A stretch of DNA of 22,426 nucleotides from Blastocystis sp. Blastoise. Lineage: Eukaryota > Sar > Bigyra > Opalinata > Blastocystidae. Of this stretch, positions 1-9,588 are shown one piece after another; positions within the stretch are counted from its first letter, which is position 1, and each line of letters begins with the position of its first letter. The stretch is from the NCBI GenBank assembly GCA_039096225.1, contig JBBPEB010000031.1:92501-114926 (forward strand), in the 5' to 3' direction. The position numbers and the translations under genes were made by a program. The notes below the pieces were generated by a model. It worked only from the letters and a program-made list of their open reading frames with translations. It made no database searches and was not told where the DNA came from.

Positions 1-158
1 TTATGTTTATTAATTTAAGAATCCTAGTTTTTTCATTTTTTATTCATTATATACTATACTACATTTATTGTTTTCACACAAATTCTATTATATATGATTG
101 AATATTCATATTTTATTATTTTTTCTTATCAATATAATTCATATACTATTCTATATAG
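1..158 (+). other. Probable intron of the ABC transporter gene (5' end outside window)
   Basis: This AT-rich, T-biased stretch has no sustained reading frame and ends in a tract closing with AG at 157-158. Coding sequence in the transporter frame begins immediately after it. It is therefore read as the 3' part of an intron or of the untranslated region before the first exon seen here. The upstream half of the transporter is not in the window. Confidence 0.6.
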
Positions 159-3062
159 ACAAAATCTGCTGAAGAAGAAGAAGAAGAGGAAGATGGTGAT
201 TCTGTTACTCTTGATCCCCGTGGTAAATTAGTCCTAAAGAAATCGTCTTTAAAGCGTATGAAGAAGGCTATTAGTGAAAAGAAAGAGAAAGAATCAATAG
301 AAACATCTCCTCTTGAGACTGGTCCTGAAACAAAATCAGAAGATAATAATAAAGATAAAGATATAAAGACTACGGAAACTATTGAATCGGGTCCTACTCC
401 CCAAGGGAAGTTGGTAAAAGAAGAAGAAAGAGAAAAAGGTCGTGTTCCATTTTCTGTATATAGTTCGTATATACATGCTGCAGGTGGTTATGCTTTCTTC
501 ATATTTGTTATGTTCTGCTTTATATTCACAGAATTACTTAAAGTAGCCAGTTCCTACTGGCTTACTATTTGGAGTAATAGTAATGGAGGTATTTATTTAT
601 TATTTATTATTATTATTTATTATTATTTATTATTATTTGTTATTTATTATTATTTATTATTTATTATTTATTATTTATTATTATTATTATTATTTATTAT
701 ACTTATTATTATTTATTATTATTATTTATTATTATTTATTATTATTTATTATTTATTATTTATTATTTATTTTAATTAATATATATATAATAAATCAATT
801 TGATTGGCTGTATTTTATAGAGCATCCAATGGGGTTCTATGTTGGTATATATACATTATTAGGTTTTGGTGCTGTTATTCTTTATGTTTGTCGTTATATA
901 TTTACTTATATATTTGGATTAAAAGCTTCTAAAGTATATAATAATAATTATTATTATTATTAAATTATTATTATCTATAGGTTTTACATCAAAATACAAT
1001 TAACACGGTTATTCATCTTCCTATGTCTTTCTTTGATAAAACTCCCATGGGAAGAGTTGTCAATAGATTCTCTAAGGATATGTATATATTTTATAATTAT
1101 TTTAATTTGAATATTTTTTATTTTTATCTACTATTATGTGCACATTAAATAATAATAATTATTATTATTATTCTCTACTATTTATATAATAAATAATAAT
1201 ATATAATTATAGTTATACAATTGATAAGACCTTACCAAATTGTTTTACAGATGTAGGTAATACATTTATGAATGTCGTTAGTACTATTCTAGTTATTGTT
1301 ATTTCTACTCCTATCTTTATTGTTGCTCTTATTCCTATTGCCTTCTATTATATGTATCAACAACAAGTATATGTAAAAACATCAAGAGAAGTTAAACGTA
1401 TTGAATCTATTACTCGTTCTCCTGTGTATATATATAGATATCAAATTAGTTTTTTATTATTTATATATTTATATATATATTATTTAATTTATATATATAG
1501 ATATGCTTTCTTCTCTGAAACTATTGATGGCATGTATTCTATTCGGTATATATATATATTAATAATATTATTATTATTATATTCATAGTGCATATAATTC
1601 TCAATCTATTTTTACTTCTAATAATAATCAAAAATTAACAAATAATCAGAAAGCTTATTTTGTTACTGTTGCTACCAATTGTTGGCTTTCCCTCCGTTTA
1701 GAATTGGTGGGAAATTTAGTTGTTACTGCTGCTTCACTTGCTGCTGTTATTGCAAAGATATATAAAGGAAGTGATTTTGCTGGTATTGCTGCATATATCC
1801 TTTTTATTCTTATTTTCATTTATTTATATATTTATATTATCTATGTATAAATATTTTTAAAATTATATACTATTGTTTCTTTAATATTATTTACTATCTC
1901 TATCATACGCTTTATCCGTTACTCAATCCCTCAATCTCGTTATTCGTCAGTTAACAGAAGTCGAAACACAAATCGTTTCTGTTGAACGTTTACATCAGTA
2001 TATATATTACCATTATTCTAGTATACTATTGTATACTATTCATATTATATATAATATAAAATTAATATAACTATATATATATAGATATTCTGATTTGAAA
2101 GAAGAAGCTCCTTATTCTATTCCCGAGCATATACCTCGTGAAACATGGCCAGAAATGGGTAATATTGATATAGAAGATTTAGTAATGAGATATAGACCCG
2201 AATTAGAGCCTGTATTACATCATTTAAGTTTACATATAAATAGTAAAGAGAAAGTAGGTGTTGTAGGAAGAACAGGAGCAGGTAAAAGTAGTATTTTAAT
2301 GGCATTATTACGATTAGTACCTTTTGAAGAAGGGAAAATACTTATTGATGGTGTTGATATTACTAGTATTGGCGTTGGGGACTTAAGAAAGAAAATCGCA
2401 GTTATTCCTCAAGAACCAATGTTATTTAGTGGTTCTATTCGTTATAATATGGATCCTTTTAATCAATATACAGATGCTCAAATTTGGGATATCTTAGAAG
2501 TATGTATTATTGTGTTTATTGTTATTATGTTTATTATGTTATTATGTTTATTATTATTATTATTTTTTTGTTCATGGTTATAATTACATCTATTATTATT
2601 GTATATATATCTACTATTTCCATAAAAAATATATAATAATAACATATATATATCTATTTGAATAAATAAGTTATAAATATAAATAATAATATCTCTTTTA
2701 GATGGCTCAGATGAAAGATACAATTAAAGATTTACCAGGAATGTTATCTTATGAAATTCAGGAAAGAGGAGAGAATTTCAGTGTTGGTCAACGTCAATTA
2801 TTATGTTTAGCTAGAGCTATATTAAATAACTGTAAGATTATTTTCTTAGATGAAGCTACAGCTTCTATTGATATTGAAACCGATTTATATATTCAAACAA
2901 TTATTAAGAAAGTATTTAAGAACAGTACAGTGATCACCATTGCTCATAGAATTCATACTATATTAGATAGTGATAAGATATTAGTATTAGATGCAGGTCA
3001 AGTTAAAGAATATGATGAACCCAAAAAACTCCTAGATAATCCTAATAGGTATATATATATAA

Positions 3063-3131
<69 letters not shown>

Positions 3132-3221
3132 TATTATATATATTATTATTATTATCATAGTATGTTCTCTGGATTTGTAAATGTTTGGCAAGAAGGTAAA
3201 GAAAAAACTATTAATAACTAA
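159..3221 (+). CDS. ABCC/MRP-type ABC transporter, C-terminal half (TMD2-NBD2), 10 exons, 5' partial
   Basis: Full ABCC/MRP proteins use ATP to export conjugates and other organic anions across plasma or vacuolar membranes; the substrate cannot be told from sequence. Exons are 159-588, 821-933, 981-1081, 1213-1425, 1501-1545, 1589-1794, 1895-1997, 2085-2499, 2702-3048 and 3161-3221. They sum to 2034 nt, every phase agrees, and translation ends at TAA after 677 residues. The start is an acidic and Lys-rich linker ([10 protein letters not shown]), then [10 protein letters not shown] before the second membrane domain. [20 protein letters not shown] is the typical cytoplasmic coupling segment. 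NBD2 shows Walker [10 protein letters not shown] (about residue 462), Q-loop PQEP, signature FSVGQRQ (about 567), Walker [13 protein letters not shown] (about 590) and H-loop TIAHR (about 622), all intact. All introns are GT-AG except 1795-1894, which is AT-AC. NBD1 and TMD1 lie left of the window. Family assignment is secure; subfamily member is not. Confidence 0.93.
589..820 (+). repeat. TTA/TTTA microsatellite filling an ABC-gene intron
   Basis: This 232-nt GT-AG intron is mostly (TTA)n and (TTTATTA)n from about 593 to 770. Its three forward frames read as Leu, Tyr and Ile codons without stops. That produces long false hydrophobic reading frames through the intron. The exon-exon join (G then AG, giving NGEHPMGFY) is in phase. 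Confidence 0.85.
1795..1894 (+). other. Predicted U12-type AT-AC intron in the ABC transporter gene
   Basis: No GT-AG intron can join the flanking exons: between 1795 and 1909 there is no AG in a usable place. Removing 1795-1894 exactly restores the frame, giving [13 protein letters not shown], the expected ABCC membrane-helix sequence. The intron opens with ATATCCTTTT, the minor-spliceosome 5' splice-site consensus. It closes with TTAC and has TTCTTTAAT at 1877-1885, which matches the U12 branch-site consensus TTCCTTAAC at 7 of 9 positions. The branch adenine lies 10-11 nt from the 3' splice site, the normal U12 spacing. Length is 100 nt. Confidence 0.85.
3049..3160 (+). repeat. TTA microsatellite intron near the 3' end of the ABC gene
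   Basis: This GT-AG intron of 112 nt is nearly pure (TTA/ATT)n. It separates the last two coding exons; the join AG then T gives Ser before [12 protein letters not shown] and the stop. Confidence 0.85.
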
Positions 3222-3848
3222 GAATTATGTATGTCTATATATATTATGTTAATACATTTTATTTAAAAGAAAAAATTATTTCTGTTTTTATCTTGAAATA
3301 TCAATTTTTATATCAGTAGAGATATAAATTTATGCTCGAAATAATTTGTATGAACTTTTATCTGCGTTCGTTACATTTTTATAATATTTAAATTGAGTTT
3401 TGTTCCATTTGTTTTTTATAATTACATGAATATTCCTTGAATTTGTTAAATTACATTTACTCCGATTATAGAATAGCATTCATAATCATTTTAATGCAAC
3501 TTATCGTTATAATTACATTCGAATCGAAACTAATTTCTATTCTGTAAAGGAATTAAATATAAAAATCATTTCATAAGCATTTACATTAAGTTAACTGCAT
3601 TAGTGTATAATCCAAATAGATAATCATACAAATAAAAGAAGAAATTTAAAAAATCATGAAACATAATGAGATTATAATGAATAAAATAAAAATATTCGTG
3701 AAAAAAGAAAATAATTATTGTTTTCTTTTTACTTACTAAATAAGTATAATCAATAGAATTTACTTTTTTTTTAATCAATTATCAATGTAATTGATCAATA
3801 TAATATTATATTTTCTCTTTAGCTCTAATTATATCAAATCTGAAAATT
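3222..3848. other. Intergenic region between the ABC transporter and UBC12-like genes
   Basis: These 627 bases hold the 3' flank of the transporter gene and the promoter and leader of the E2 gene, both on the plus strand. No frame with coding character, no RNA gene and no clear repeat was seen. A 65-codon minus-strand frame at 3581-3778 is Phe/Tyr/Asn-rich and looks incidental. The sequence just before 3849 is pyrimidine-rich and ends in AG (about 3822), so a 5'-UTR intron is possible. Confidence 0.6.
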
Positions 3849-4766
3849 ATGTTTGGATTTAAAAAGAGACTAGAGCAGGCAAAGAATCAAGGTAAAGTTA
3901 TAGATGAGGTTAAAATAAGAAATGAAATTAATTCAAAAATGGCATTTCAAAGTTTGCAAAAATGGTTGGCAGACTTTTGTCCATGTAGTACATATGAATT
4001 ACGAGATGTGAACTTAAATGATCCATTTCATTTTATTGTAGTTATTAAACCAGATATGGGATTATATAAAGGAGGAATGTATGTATATATGCTTATATAG
4101 ATATACTGTAATTAATAGTATATAGATATTGTTTTTCTTTCACGTCAAATGATCAGTTTCCATATGAACCACCAAAGGTTATTTGTCAAACGCAAGTAAG
4201 TCTTTTATTTTATATATTTTATTCAAAACGAAAATTCTCTATTATAACTTCATTTTCAAATTGTTTTTGTAGATTCTTCATCCTAATATATCTTTCAAAG
4301 GCAACGTTTGTTTAGATATTATTAGAGAACGTTGGACACCAGCTATTAGTTTAGAAAACATAGCAGTTGGCTTACGTATATTATTAGAAGAACCTGTTGC
4401 TGATGATGCACTTAATATTTGTATGATATTATTATTTTATTTATTATTTATTATTATTATTTTATTTATTATTTATTATTATTATTTTATTTATTATTTA
4501 TTATTATTATTTTATTTATTATTTATTATTATTATTTATTTATTATTATTATTTATTTATATTTTATTTATTGTTTATTCATATTTTATTTATTATTTAT
4601 TATTTATTTATATTTTATTTATTATTTATTATTTATTATAGATGTAAAAGACATTATGGAAAGAGATATACATGAATATGAAACAATGGTGGAACATTCT
4701 TTAAAAGGTGAATCAATAACTATAGACAACAACATTACTTTAAAATTTCCAAAGTTTTTAGAATAA
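3849..4766 (+). CDS. UBC12-like NEDD8-conjugating E2 enzyme
   Basis: E2 enzymes of this type accept NEDD8 as a thioester from the NAE1/UBA3 E1 and pass it to cullins, activating cullin-RING ligases in cytosol and nucleus. Exons 3849-4078, 4126-4195, 4273-4420 and 4642-4766 total 573 nt (190 residues plus TAA) with consistent phases. The joined protein has KPDMGLYKGGIYCFSF, then FPYEPPKV, then HPN (103-105) and GNVCLDII with the catalytic Cys at 113, then RERWTPAISLENI. This follows UBC12 rather than ordinary ubiquitin E2s, and it lacks the insertion after the Cys seen in UBE2F. The protein opens with Met-Phe, matching the hydrophobic N terminus that UBC12 presents to DCN1. The start is the first ATG after stops. 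Unusual points are the CPC motif near residue 49 and EEPVADDALNI in place of the common LEPNPEDPLN. UBC12 is the best call; another UBC-fold E2 is possible. Confidence 0.88.
4421..4641 (+). repeat. TTA/TTTA/TTATTTAT microsatellite intron of the UBC12-like gene
   Basis: This 221-nt GT-AG intron is built almost wholly of ATTATTTATT-type units. It splits codon Tyr (T then AT) between LNI and VKDIMERD. It is readable in several frames and so produces spurious Leu/Ile/Tyr reading frames. Confidence 0.85.
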
Positions 4767-5400
4767 TTAAAATAAATATATTCATTTTTGTTTATTGTTT
4801 ATCATTCGTTATAAGACCAAAATCAATATTCACTTTTTTATAAATTCTATTATATAAAAAGAAGTCACAAAAAATGACTTTTAAAACCATCTTGTTATTA
4901 CATATTTTTTTGTATGAATTATTCTAGATACCTTTATTATAATCTATAGTGATTGCTCTTATTTACAGAAAATAATTAAGCTTAAATAAAAATCACACTT
5001 AAATATAACTTCATAATTCATAAAATATGACTTGCATATAGATATTTATATTTAAATACAGTATATACACCAAATCCATATCTAGGAACTCACAATAAAT
5101 GAATGAAAACAGAAGATTATGAAAAACAATAAAAGACAGTACATATAGATGATATAAGTAGTGTTGACAACTAATTATCCATATTAGATTAATCCTGTTA
5201 TATCTTGAAAGAATCAAAAATACCACTATTAGATACAACAAATGGAACAAAGCATATAAATAATCACAGCAAATCAATTAAACTGTTTAGATATTTGATC
5301 TGATTGAGTTAGGGACTTTGTTTATCAATTACTAAACTTATTCATAGAACAACAACCATTAAATGATTATTGAAAAAAATAGGGACAAATTTACAAATTG

Positions 5401-5560
5401 ACTTTCGGCAGCGTTCGCCATAGGCTACCCAGGGTAGGGACTCTACCCCAGACAATTTTTGTCCAACGCCTTGAGCCGCCAGAAGTACCCTTAAAACTGG
5501 CTATTTTGGGAATTCTCTACCCCAGCAGAGTCTTCGTGGCGAACCCTGCCCTATCGTAAA
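5401..5560. repeat. GC-richer island with nested inverted and direct repeats
   Basis: This is a sharp island of higher G+C in otherwise AT-rich DNA. It is bounded by TTCGCCA (5414-5420) and its inverse TGGCGAA (5537-5543). Inside are a palindrome CTACCCAGGGTAG (5425-5437), a small hairpin GACAATTTTTGTC (about 5451-5463), and a direct repeat CTCTACCCCAG at 5441 and 5515. One forward frame is open for roughly 60 codons but has no Met start and no recognised motif. A short non-autonomous mobile element or structured RNA would fit; identity is unknown. Confidence 0.5.
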
Positions 5561-5582
5561 AGAATAATAAAGACTACTGCCT

Positions 5583-5616
5583 TTCTATTGGCTCAAGTAA
5601 TAGTAAACCAATAGAA
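5583..5616. repeat. 9-bp inverted repeat of CCAAT boxes
   Basis: TTCTATTGG (5583-5591) and CCAATAGAA (5608-5616) form a perfect 9-bp inverted repeat with a 16-nt spacer. Both arms contain a CCAAT pentamer. It follows the GC island by about 25 bases and may belong to the same element. Confidence 0.55.
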
Positions 5617-7159
5617 TCACTGCGCAAAGTTAACGGAAAAATGTTGAAACACACCGATAATCAGTTTCTGGAACAAACCCGGAATTTTTTTTTTGCTGCT
5701 TTATCCTATACAAAATATGAAGAATCTGGGAAAAGCCAGAAGATTGTTTTCGTTTAGTAATAAAAAATGATATTCAAAAATAAAATGGCAAATCATTTTC
5801 TAAAACGAGCCAGATACTTATTTTATATACCAAGTTTCTGGGAACTACCGATAAATATATATACTAGACGTATACCTTTATTTACTATAACAACCCAACT
5901 GTTTTAGCTGCCAGATATTTTGCATATCGTGGATATAAAAAATTATCTATCTATTCATCGAATGGAAACAAAAATGTCAGTGACTATGTCTATTAAGACT
6001 CTAATGTTAAGTCAAAAAGTATCAGTAAAACACTCTTTAGTTATGTAAAATCATATTCTAAGCAATACTGAAAACAGACTTTAATTCAACTGACAAAAAG
6101 TGTCTAATACTCATTTTATTTTATATCATTTATTAGGAAGCATTTAGTGTGCATTCACAAAAATTCAATTATTGCAAAATAACAACTAATCGTAACAAAA
6201 ACATTTCCAATGTCTATAGACAACATATATATATCATAATATGTGAATGTATATGAAATTTAAATATCATTTATATATAATAAAGTTAAGTTTTAAGCAT
6301 TTCTTTTTAAAAACATCAAAAATCAAATAACAGCATAAATTTCCATAGTAAATTTAATTGTTTTCTTGTATGTGAAGACTTAATATTATAATTTATGAAA
6401 ATTTATATTTTGTTAGTCTTAAGATATTACATATACAATTATAAGTCTATGGATACTATTTGATGCTATTTTAAGAATATATATTCATTACATTTTTTTA
6501 GTTGATCATTATTTGATTTTTAATACTTGCTATTGGATAAATGAATATATTGAAAACACAATAAACTACTATATATATCAATTACTCTTAAGAATAACAT
6601 CTCTTTTTTGTATAATCAAGATAAAAAAACGCATAACACTCTTTCTCATAGTCTATTATAGATACCAACACAATAAAAACTATTGTTGACGCTTTCATGT
6701 ATAGTTTAAATTTCTTTTTTTTTTCTAATTCCGCAATAACAAAACTAAATGAACTTTAAATCTTTCTGGAGAGCTAAATATTCATGTCAAATTCTATATT
6801 GTTGACAATACGTCATGTATAAATTTTGTTTTGTTTCTCAATTATTATGTGCTATTGTTATTTAAAATATCACTTTTAGGATTTTTCTATTTCTTCTTAT
6901 TCTAAATTCTTTATGAGTGGCAATTTCTTTTAATTAATCAGATTATTTGTTTGATAGGAAAACAATTTTCTTTTCTATATATAACTTGACATGAAACCTA
7001 TCTCTTCATATTTATTATAGATCTCTTTGAAAAGAATATGAATAATCAGTTACATCTTAACTGACATTACCTATTTGAAATGGAATACCATTAAACGTTT
7101 TCCTAAGTTAACAATGAAACAATTCTTCAGTATTTTTGATTAATCTAGAATGTCATTGT

Positions 7160-7186
7160 ATTGGCTCTTGAAGAATATTATCCAAT
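7160..7186 (+). promoter_or_regulatory. Divergent CCAAT-box pair upstream of the pectate-lyase-like gene
   Basis: ATTGGCT at 7160-7166 is an inverted CCAAT box, and CCAAT at 7182-7186 is a direct one. They sit about 150-176 bases before the ATG at 7336, a usual distance for HAP/NF-Y sites in fungi. No TATA box can be singled out in such AT-rich DNA. The function is inferred from motif and position only. Confidence 0.35.
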
Positions 7187-7335
7187 AAAAAAGTATCATT
7201 TTATTGTCGTCTTTGCTTTTCAGTTTGTCATTCAAATGATCAAGCATGCATCATGAACTCCGTTTTGTTTAAACACAATCCAAAAAGAATACAAAAATAA
7301 TTTGTTTTTGTTTGTAAAGAAAAAGTCATTTAATA

Positions 7336-8028
7336 ATGAAAAGTTCTTTATTTTGTTTATGTTTAGTATTTGTTGTTCTTGTTTCTGCCCATCGTGGACC
7401 TCAACCTGAAGGAGAATTACCTAATTATGGTCAACGTTTTGCTAATCTTCGTCAATCTAGATATACATTACCTTCTACTGAGATGAATTCTTTTGTTATC
7501 TATCCTACTACTTATGGTGCTGATCCTACTGCTACTGTAGATAGTTCTGATGCCTTTGATTTAGCTGTAAAAGAATTACTTTCTCGTTGTGGAAATTATT
7601 CTATGGCTGATAGTATTAAGGATTGTGGTGGTGCTACTATTGATTTAGCTGGAGGTCAATATTTACTTTCTCGTCCTATAAAATTCCCTCAAATGTATGG
7701 TAATTTCAAGATGACTTCTGGTACTCTTCGTGCTGCTGATAACTTTGCTAAAGGACATTATTTAGTTGAAGTTGGTGCTAAAGAGTGTGGTAATAAACAA
7801 CAATCTTGTAATGAACATGTTGGCTTTAGTCATATGGATTTTGATGCTAGTGTTGTAGCTGATGGTGGTTTATATATTGGTGCTACTATGGGATGCAATG
7901 TTGGTCCTTTTGTATTCTTTGTTGGTTATACTTATGCTGGTGTTTACATTGAAGCACTGGTAGGCACTTTTGAGTTTTTGAAAGTTTTTGATTGGCTGAT
8001 TTTCGTTCAAGACTCATTCAGCCAATAA
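7336..8028 (+). CDS. Secreted pectate-lyase-superfamily (QRT3-like beta-helix) protein, truncated
   Basis: The start is an ATG followed by a clear signal peptide (MKSSLFCLCLVFVVLVSA, cleavage near residue 18). FVIYPTTYGADPTATVDSSD is the usual entry into a right-handed beta-helix of the pectate lyase/exopolygalacturonase superfamily. CGGATIDLAGGQYLLSRPI, GTLRA and GLYIGATMGCNVGP are typical of plant QRT3-like and related microbial proteins. Such proteins act on polysaccharides outside the cell. Homology ends near residue 207 at GVYIEA; family members normally continue through at least as much again of the helix with the catalytic face. The last 23 residues (from about 7958) read into non-coding repeat-like DNA and stop at TAA 8026-8028. 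The frame favours T-ending codons (GGT, GCT, ATT) more than its neighbours. No intron is present in the 620 coding bases. The gene is probably a pseudogene interrupted by an insertion; an intron starting GTAGGC at 7958 is possible but unlike the other donors here. Confidence 0.8.
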   Translation: MKSSLFCLCLVFVVLVSAHRGPQPEGELPNYGQRFANLRQSRYTLPSTEMNSFVIYPTTYGADPTATVDSSDAFDLAVKELLSRCGNYSMADSIKDCGGATIDLAGGQYLLSRPIKFPQMYGNFKMTSGTLRAADNFAKGHYLVEVGAKECGNKQQSCNEHVGFSHMDFDASVVADGGLYIGATMGCNVGPFVFFVGYTYAGVYIEALVGTFEFLKVFDWLIFVQDSFSQ

Positions 8029-8923
8029 GAATTCAATAAAAAAAAGACTTAGGCAAAAAAATGAAAATTTTCACAAAAATTTTAAGACGACTTTTGATTT
8101 AGACTCAAAGACCCTATTTGACATATTTTAACAAAGAATTGACATTAATTTTTGTTTATTGAGGGTCGCACAATATCAAAAATACTTTTCTTTTATTTTA
8201 AGTCGTAATTCCGACAAATAATGGGGTCAATATTTTAAAACCTCTTGTTGTTCTGTTTAAAGTTTAGACCCTCTGAAAGTCACAAGTATGTGTAAAAGTG
8301 AATAAAAAGACCTCTATGGGTCAAAACCAAAATTCAGCCAAAAAGTCAAAAATTTATATTTTTTTTACACTGAAAAATTGAGCCGAGCCTATTTGTATCA
8401 TGGGCAATCAGACCAGAGTTTTCAATTTTTAAAATATTTACGGGAATAACTTTCTTGTTCAAAACTGAGTCTATTTATATTTTATTATATATAAGAGGAC
8501 ACAAGTGTTTTAAAAAAGGTTTTTCATTAAATTTTATTATGACTCAAAGTTCCGCATACAAAAAGTATGTCAAAGCTTATAAATAAAGAGTTTTTTTTCA
8601 GAATCAACTAAAAGTCTTTTTTTAAGTCATTTTTAGAGTTAATTCATCAACGAATGGACGTTTTAAGTTATAATTAATAGTTTTTGGACGAGTTAGTGAA
8701 CAGATCAGAGAGTCAACAAAAATGAGTTATTTTTTTAAAGGTTAAAAGTGTGGGATGCAGTAGTATTGTATAGATGGTGTAGTGTGAAACGTGTCATAAC
8801 TTATAAATATGATAGTGAGTCATAAAAAATTTAAAAAATTAAAGAAAGGTATTTTCATGAAAAATTTTGTATTTCACTTGAACATTTGAATTTATTAGTG
8901 AATTTATAATTATTTTTATTTTA
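7958..8923. mobile_element. Non-coding insert interrupting the pectate-lyase-like gene
   Basis: Coding homology stops abruptly at about 7957 and about 950 bases follow with no frame of substance. Near its left edge is a hairpin, ATTGGCTGA (7991-7999) with TCAGCCAAT (8018-8026). The words TTTTTGATTGGCT and AGGCAAAAAAAT found here recur near 17300-17545 in the insert that splits the transposase gene. No target duplication or terminal repeat could be fixed by eye because the downstream half of the host gene was not found. Confidence 0.4.
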
Positions 8924-9226
8924 TTGTCTCTAAGAGGAATTAGAGCCTCTCACAGTGTTTATGTATGTTTAGAAGACAAGAATGTATTGTGTCAGTATTT
9001 ATTTATTAAATATTTTATATTTATTTTCATAATTCTTTTAGGTTTTCCATTCTGGAGTCCCTCTTCGTATCAGACTGTCTCCTTGGTCAACCTCAAAAAT
9101 TTAATCAACAGAGTTGCTGCTACTTTTGTTTAACAAGGTATTTTTTTACATTTTGTTTTTAATTCTTTTAGATTATTTCCTTGTTCTTATTCCAACGCTT
9201 TCAAGAAACAACTTGCCATGCTATAA
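8924..9226 (+). CDS. Possible three-exon reading frame, unrecognised, 5' incomplete
   Basis: The segments 8924-8994, 9042-9137 and 9172-9226 join in frame across two GT-AG introns (47 and 34 nt). Both introns begin GTATTT and end with the same AATTCTTTTAG. The joined product reads LSLRGIRASHSVYVCLEDKN through FSILESLFVSDCLLGQP to QLAMLstop, Cys- and Leu-rich, about 74 residues. No Met precedes it in frame (a TGA lies at 8879), so a real gene would need an upstream exon. No family is recognised. It does not look like the missing end of the pectate-lyase-like protein. The matched introns and the single frame open across all three parts are the only support; it may be a gene remnant. Confidence 0.35.
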
Positions 9227-9438
9227 AAAGTATATAAATGTATTATTTGTTTTTCTATTCATTACTTTTTTTTTCAATTACTAAATATAAATATGTTTTT
9301 AATATTGGCTTATTTTAAATTGTATACAATTTATATTAATTATAATTTATATTATATAGAATGATAGGTTTTGTTGTCTATTCATACATCAAATTGTTAG
9401 TTAAGTCCTGTTAAAGATTAAACGGTATATAGATAGAA

Positions 9439-9495
<57 letters not shown>

Positions 9496-9588
9496 TGATT
9501 ATTTATACGGGTATTCTTAAAAAAATTAATAAATTACCCTAAAATTATTAATAATTTTTTTATTTTCTAAAAATATTTTATATATAGA
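9227..9588. other. Intergenic or 5' intronic DNA with (ATT)n tract
   Basis: No gene is seen. A pure (TTA)n/(ATT)n run occupies about 9439-9496. The stretch from GTATATAG (9425) to TATATATAG (about 9588) behaves like the TTA-filled introns of the other genes, so an upstream exon of the Asn-rich gene may end near 9424. That exon cannot be traced to a start codon. Confidence 0.5.
9439..9496 (+). repeat. (TTA)n microsatellite
   Basis: Nearly uninterrupted TTA trinucleotide repeat of about 58 bases, T-rich on the same strand as the gene that follows. It is probably intronic. Confidence 0.9.

Larger units (their letters stand above)
4767..7335. other. Long intergenic region with no supportable gene
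   Basis: About 2.6 kb between the E2 gene and the pectate-lyase-like gene. It is uniformly AT-rich except for the island at 5401-5560. An 88-codon minus-strand frame at 5011-5277 is rich in Tyr, Ile and Leu, has no recognisable motif and lies in unstructured sequence, so it is not called. The last 200 bases hold the CCAAT-box pair and leader of the next gene. Confidence 0.55.

Noticed and set aside
583-963. Plus-strand frame rich in Leu, Ile and Tyr
   Set aside because: It is read-through of the TTA-filled intron 589-820 and the exon after it; the exon belongs to the transporter frame after splicing.
2117-2305. Minus-strand frame of 62 codons
   Set aside because: It lies antisense to the Walker A exon of the ABC transporter and has no motif.
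2478-2723. Minus-strand frame of 81 codons
   Set aside because: Antisense to an intron and exon edges of the transporter; Asn/Ile/Tyr-rich composition expected by chance.
3581-3778. Minus-strand frame of 65 codons between the ABC and E2 genes
   Set aside because: Phe/Tyr/Lys-rich low complexity, no motif, no splice partners.
5011-5277. Minus-strand frame of 88 codons
   Set aside because: Composition follows AT-rich background; no recognisable domain, signal peptide or neighbouring exon.
5401-5560. About 60-codon open frame across the GC-richer island
   Set aside because: No Met start and no recognised motif; higher GC alone lowers stop frequency.
9043-9102. Alternative frame in the middle small exon reading VFHSGVPLRIRLSPWSTSKI
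   Set aside because: It stops after 20 codons and cannot be joined to the flanking segments, whereas another frame stays open through all three.
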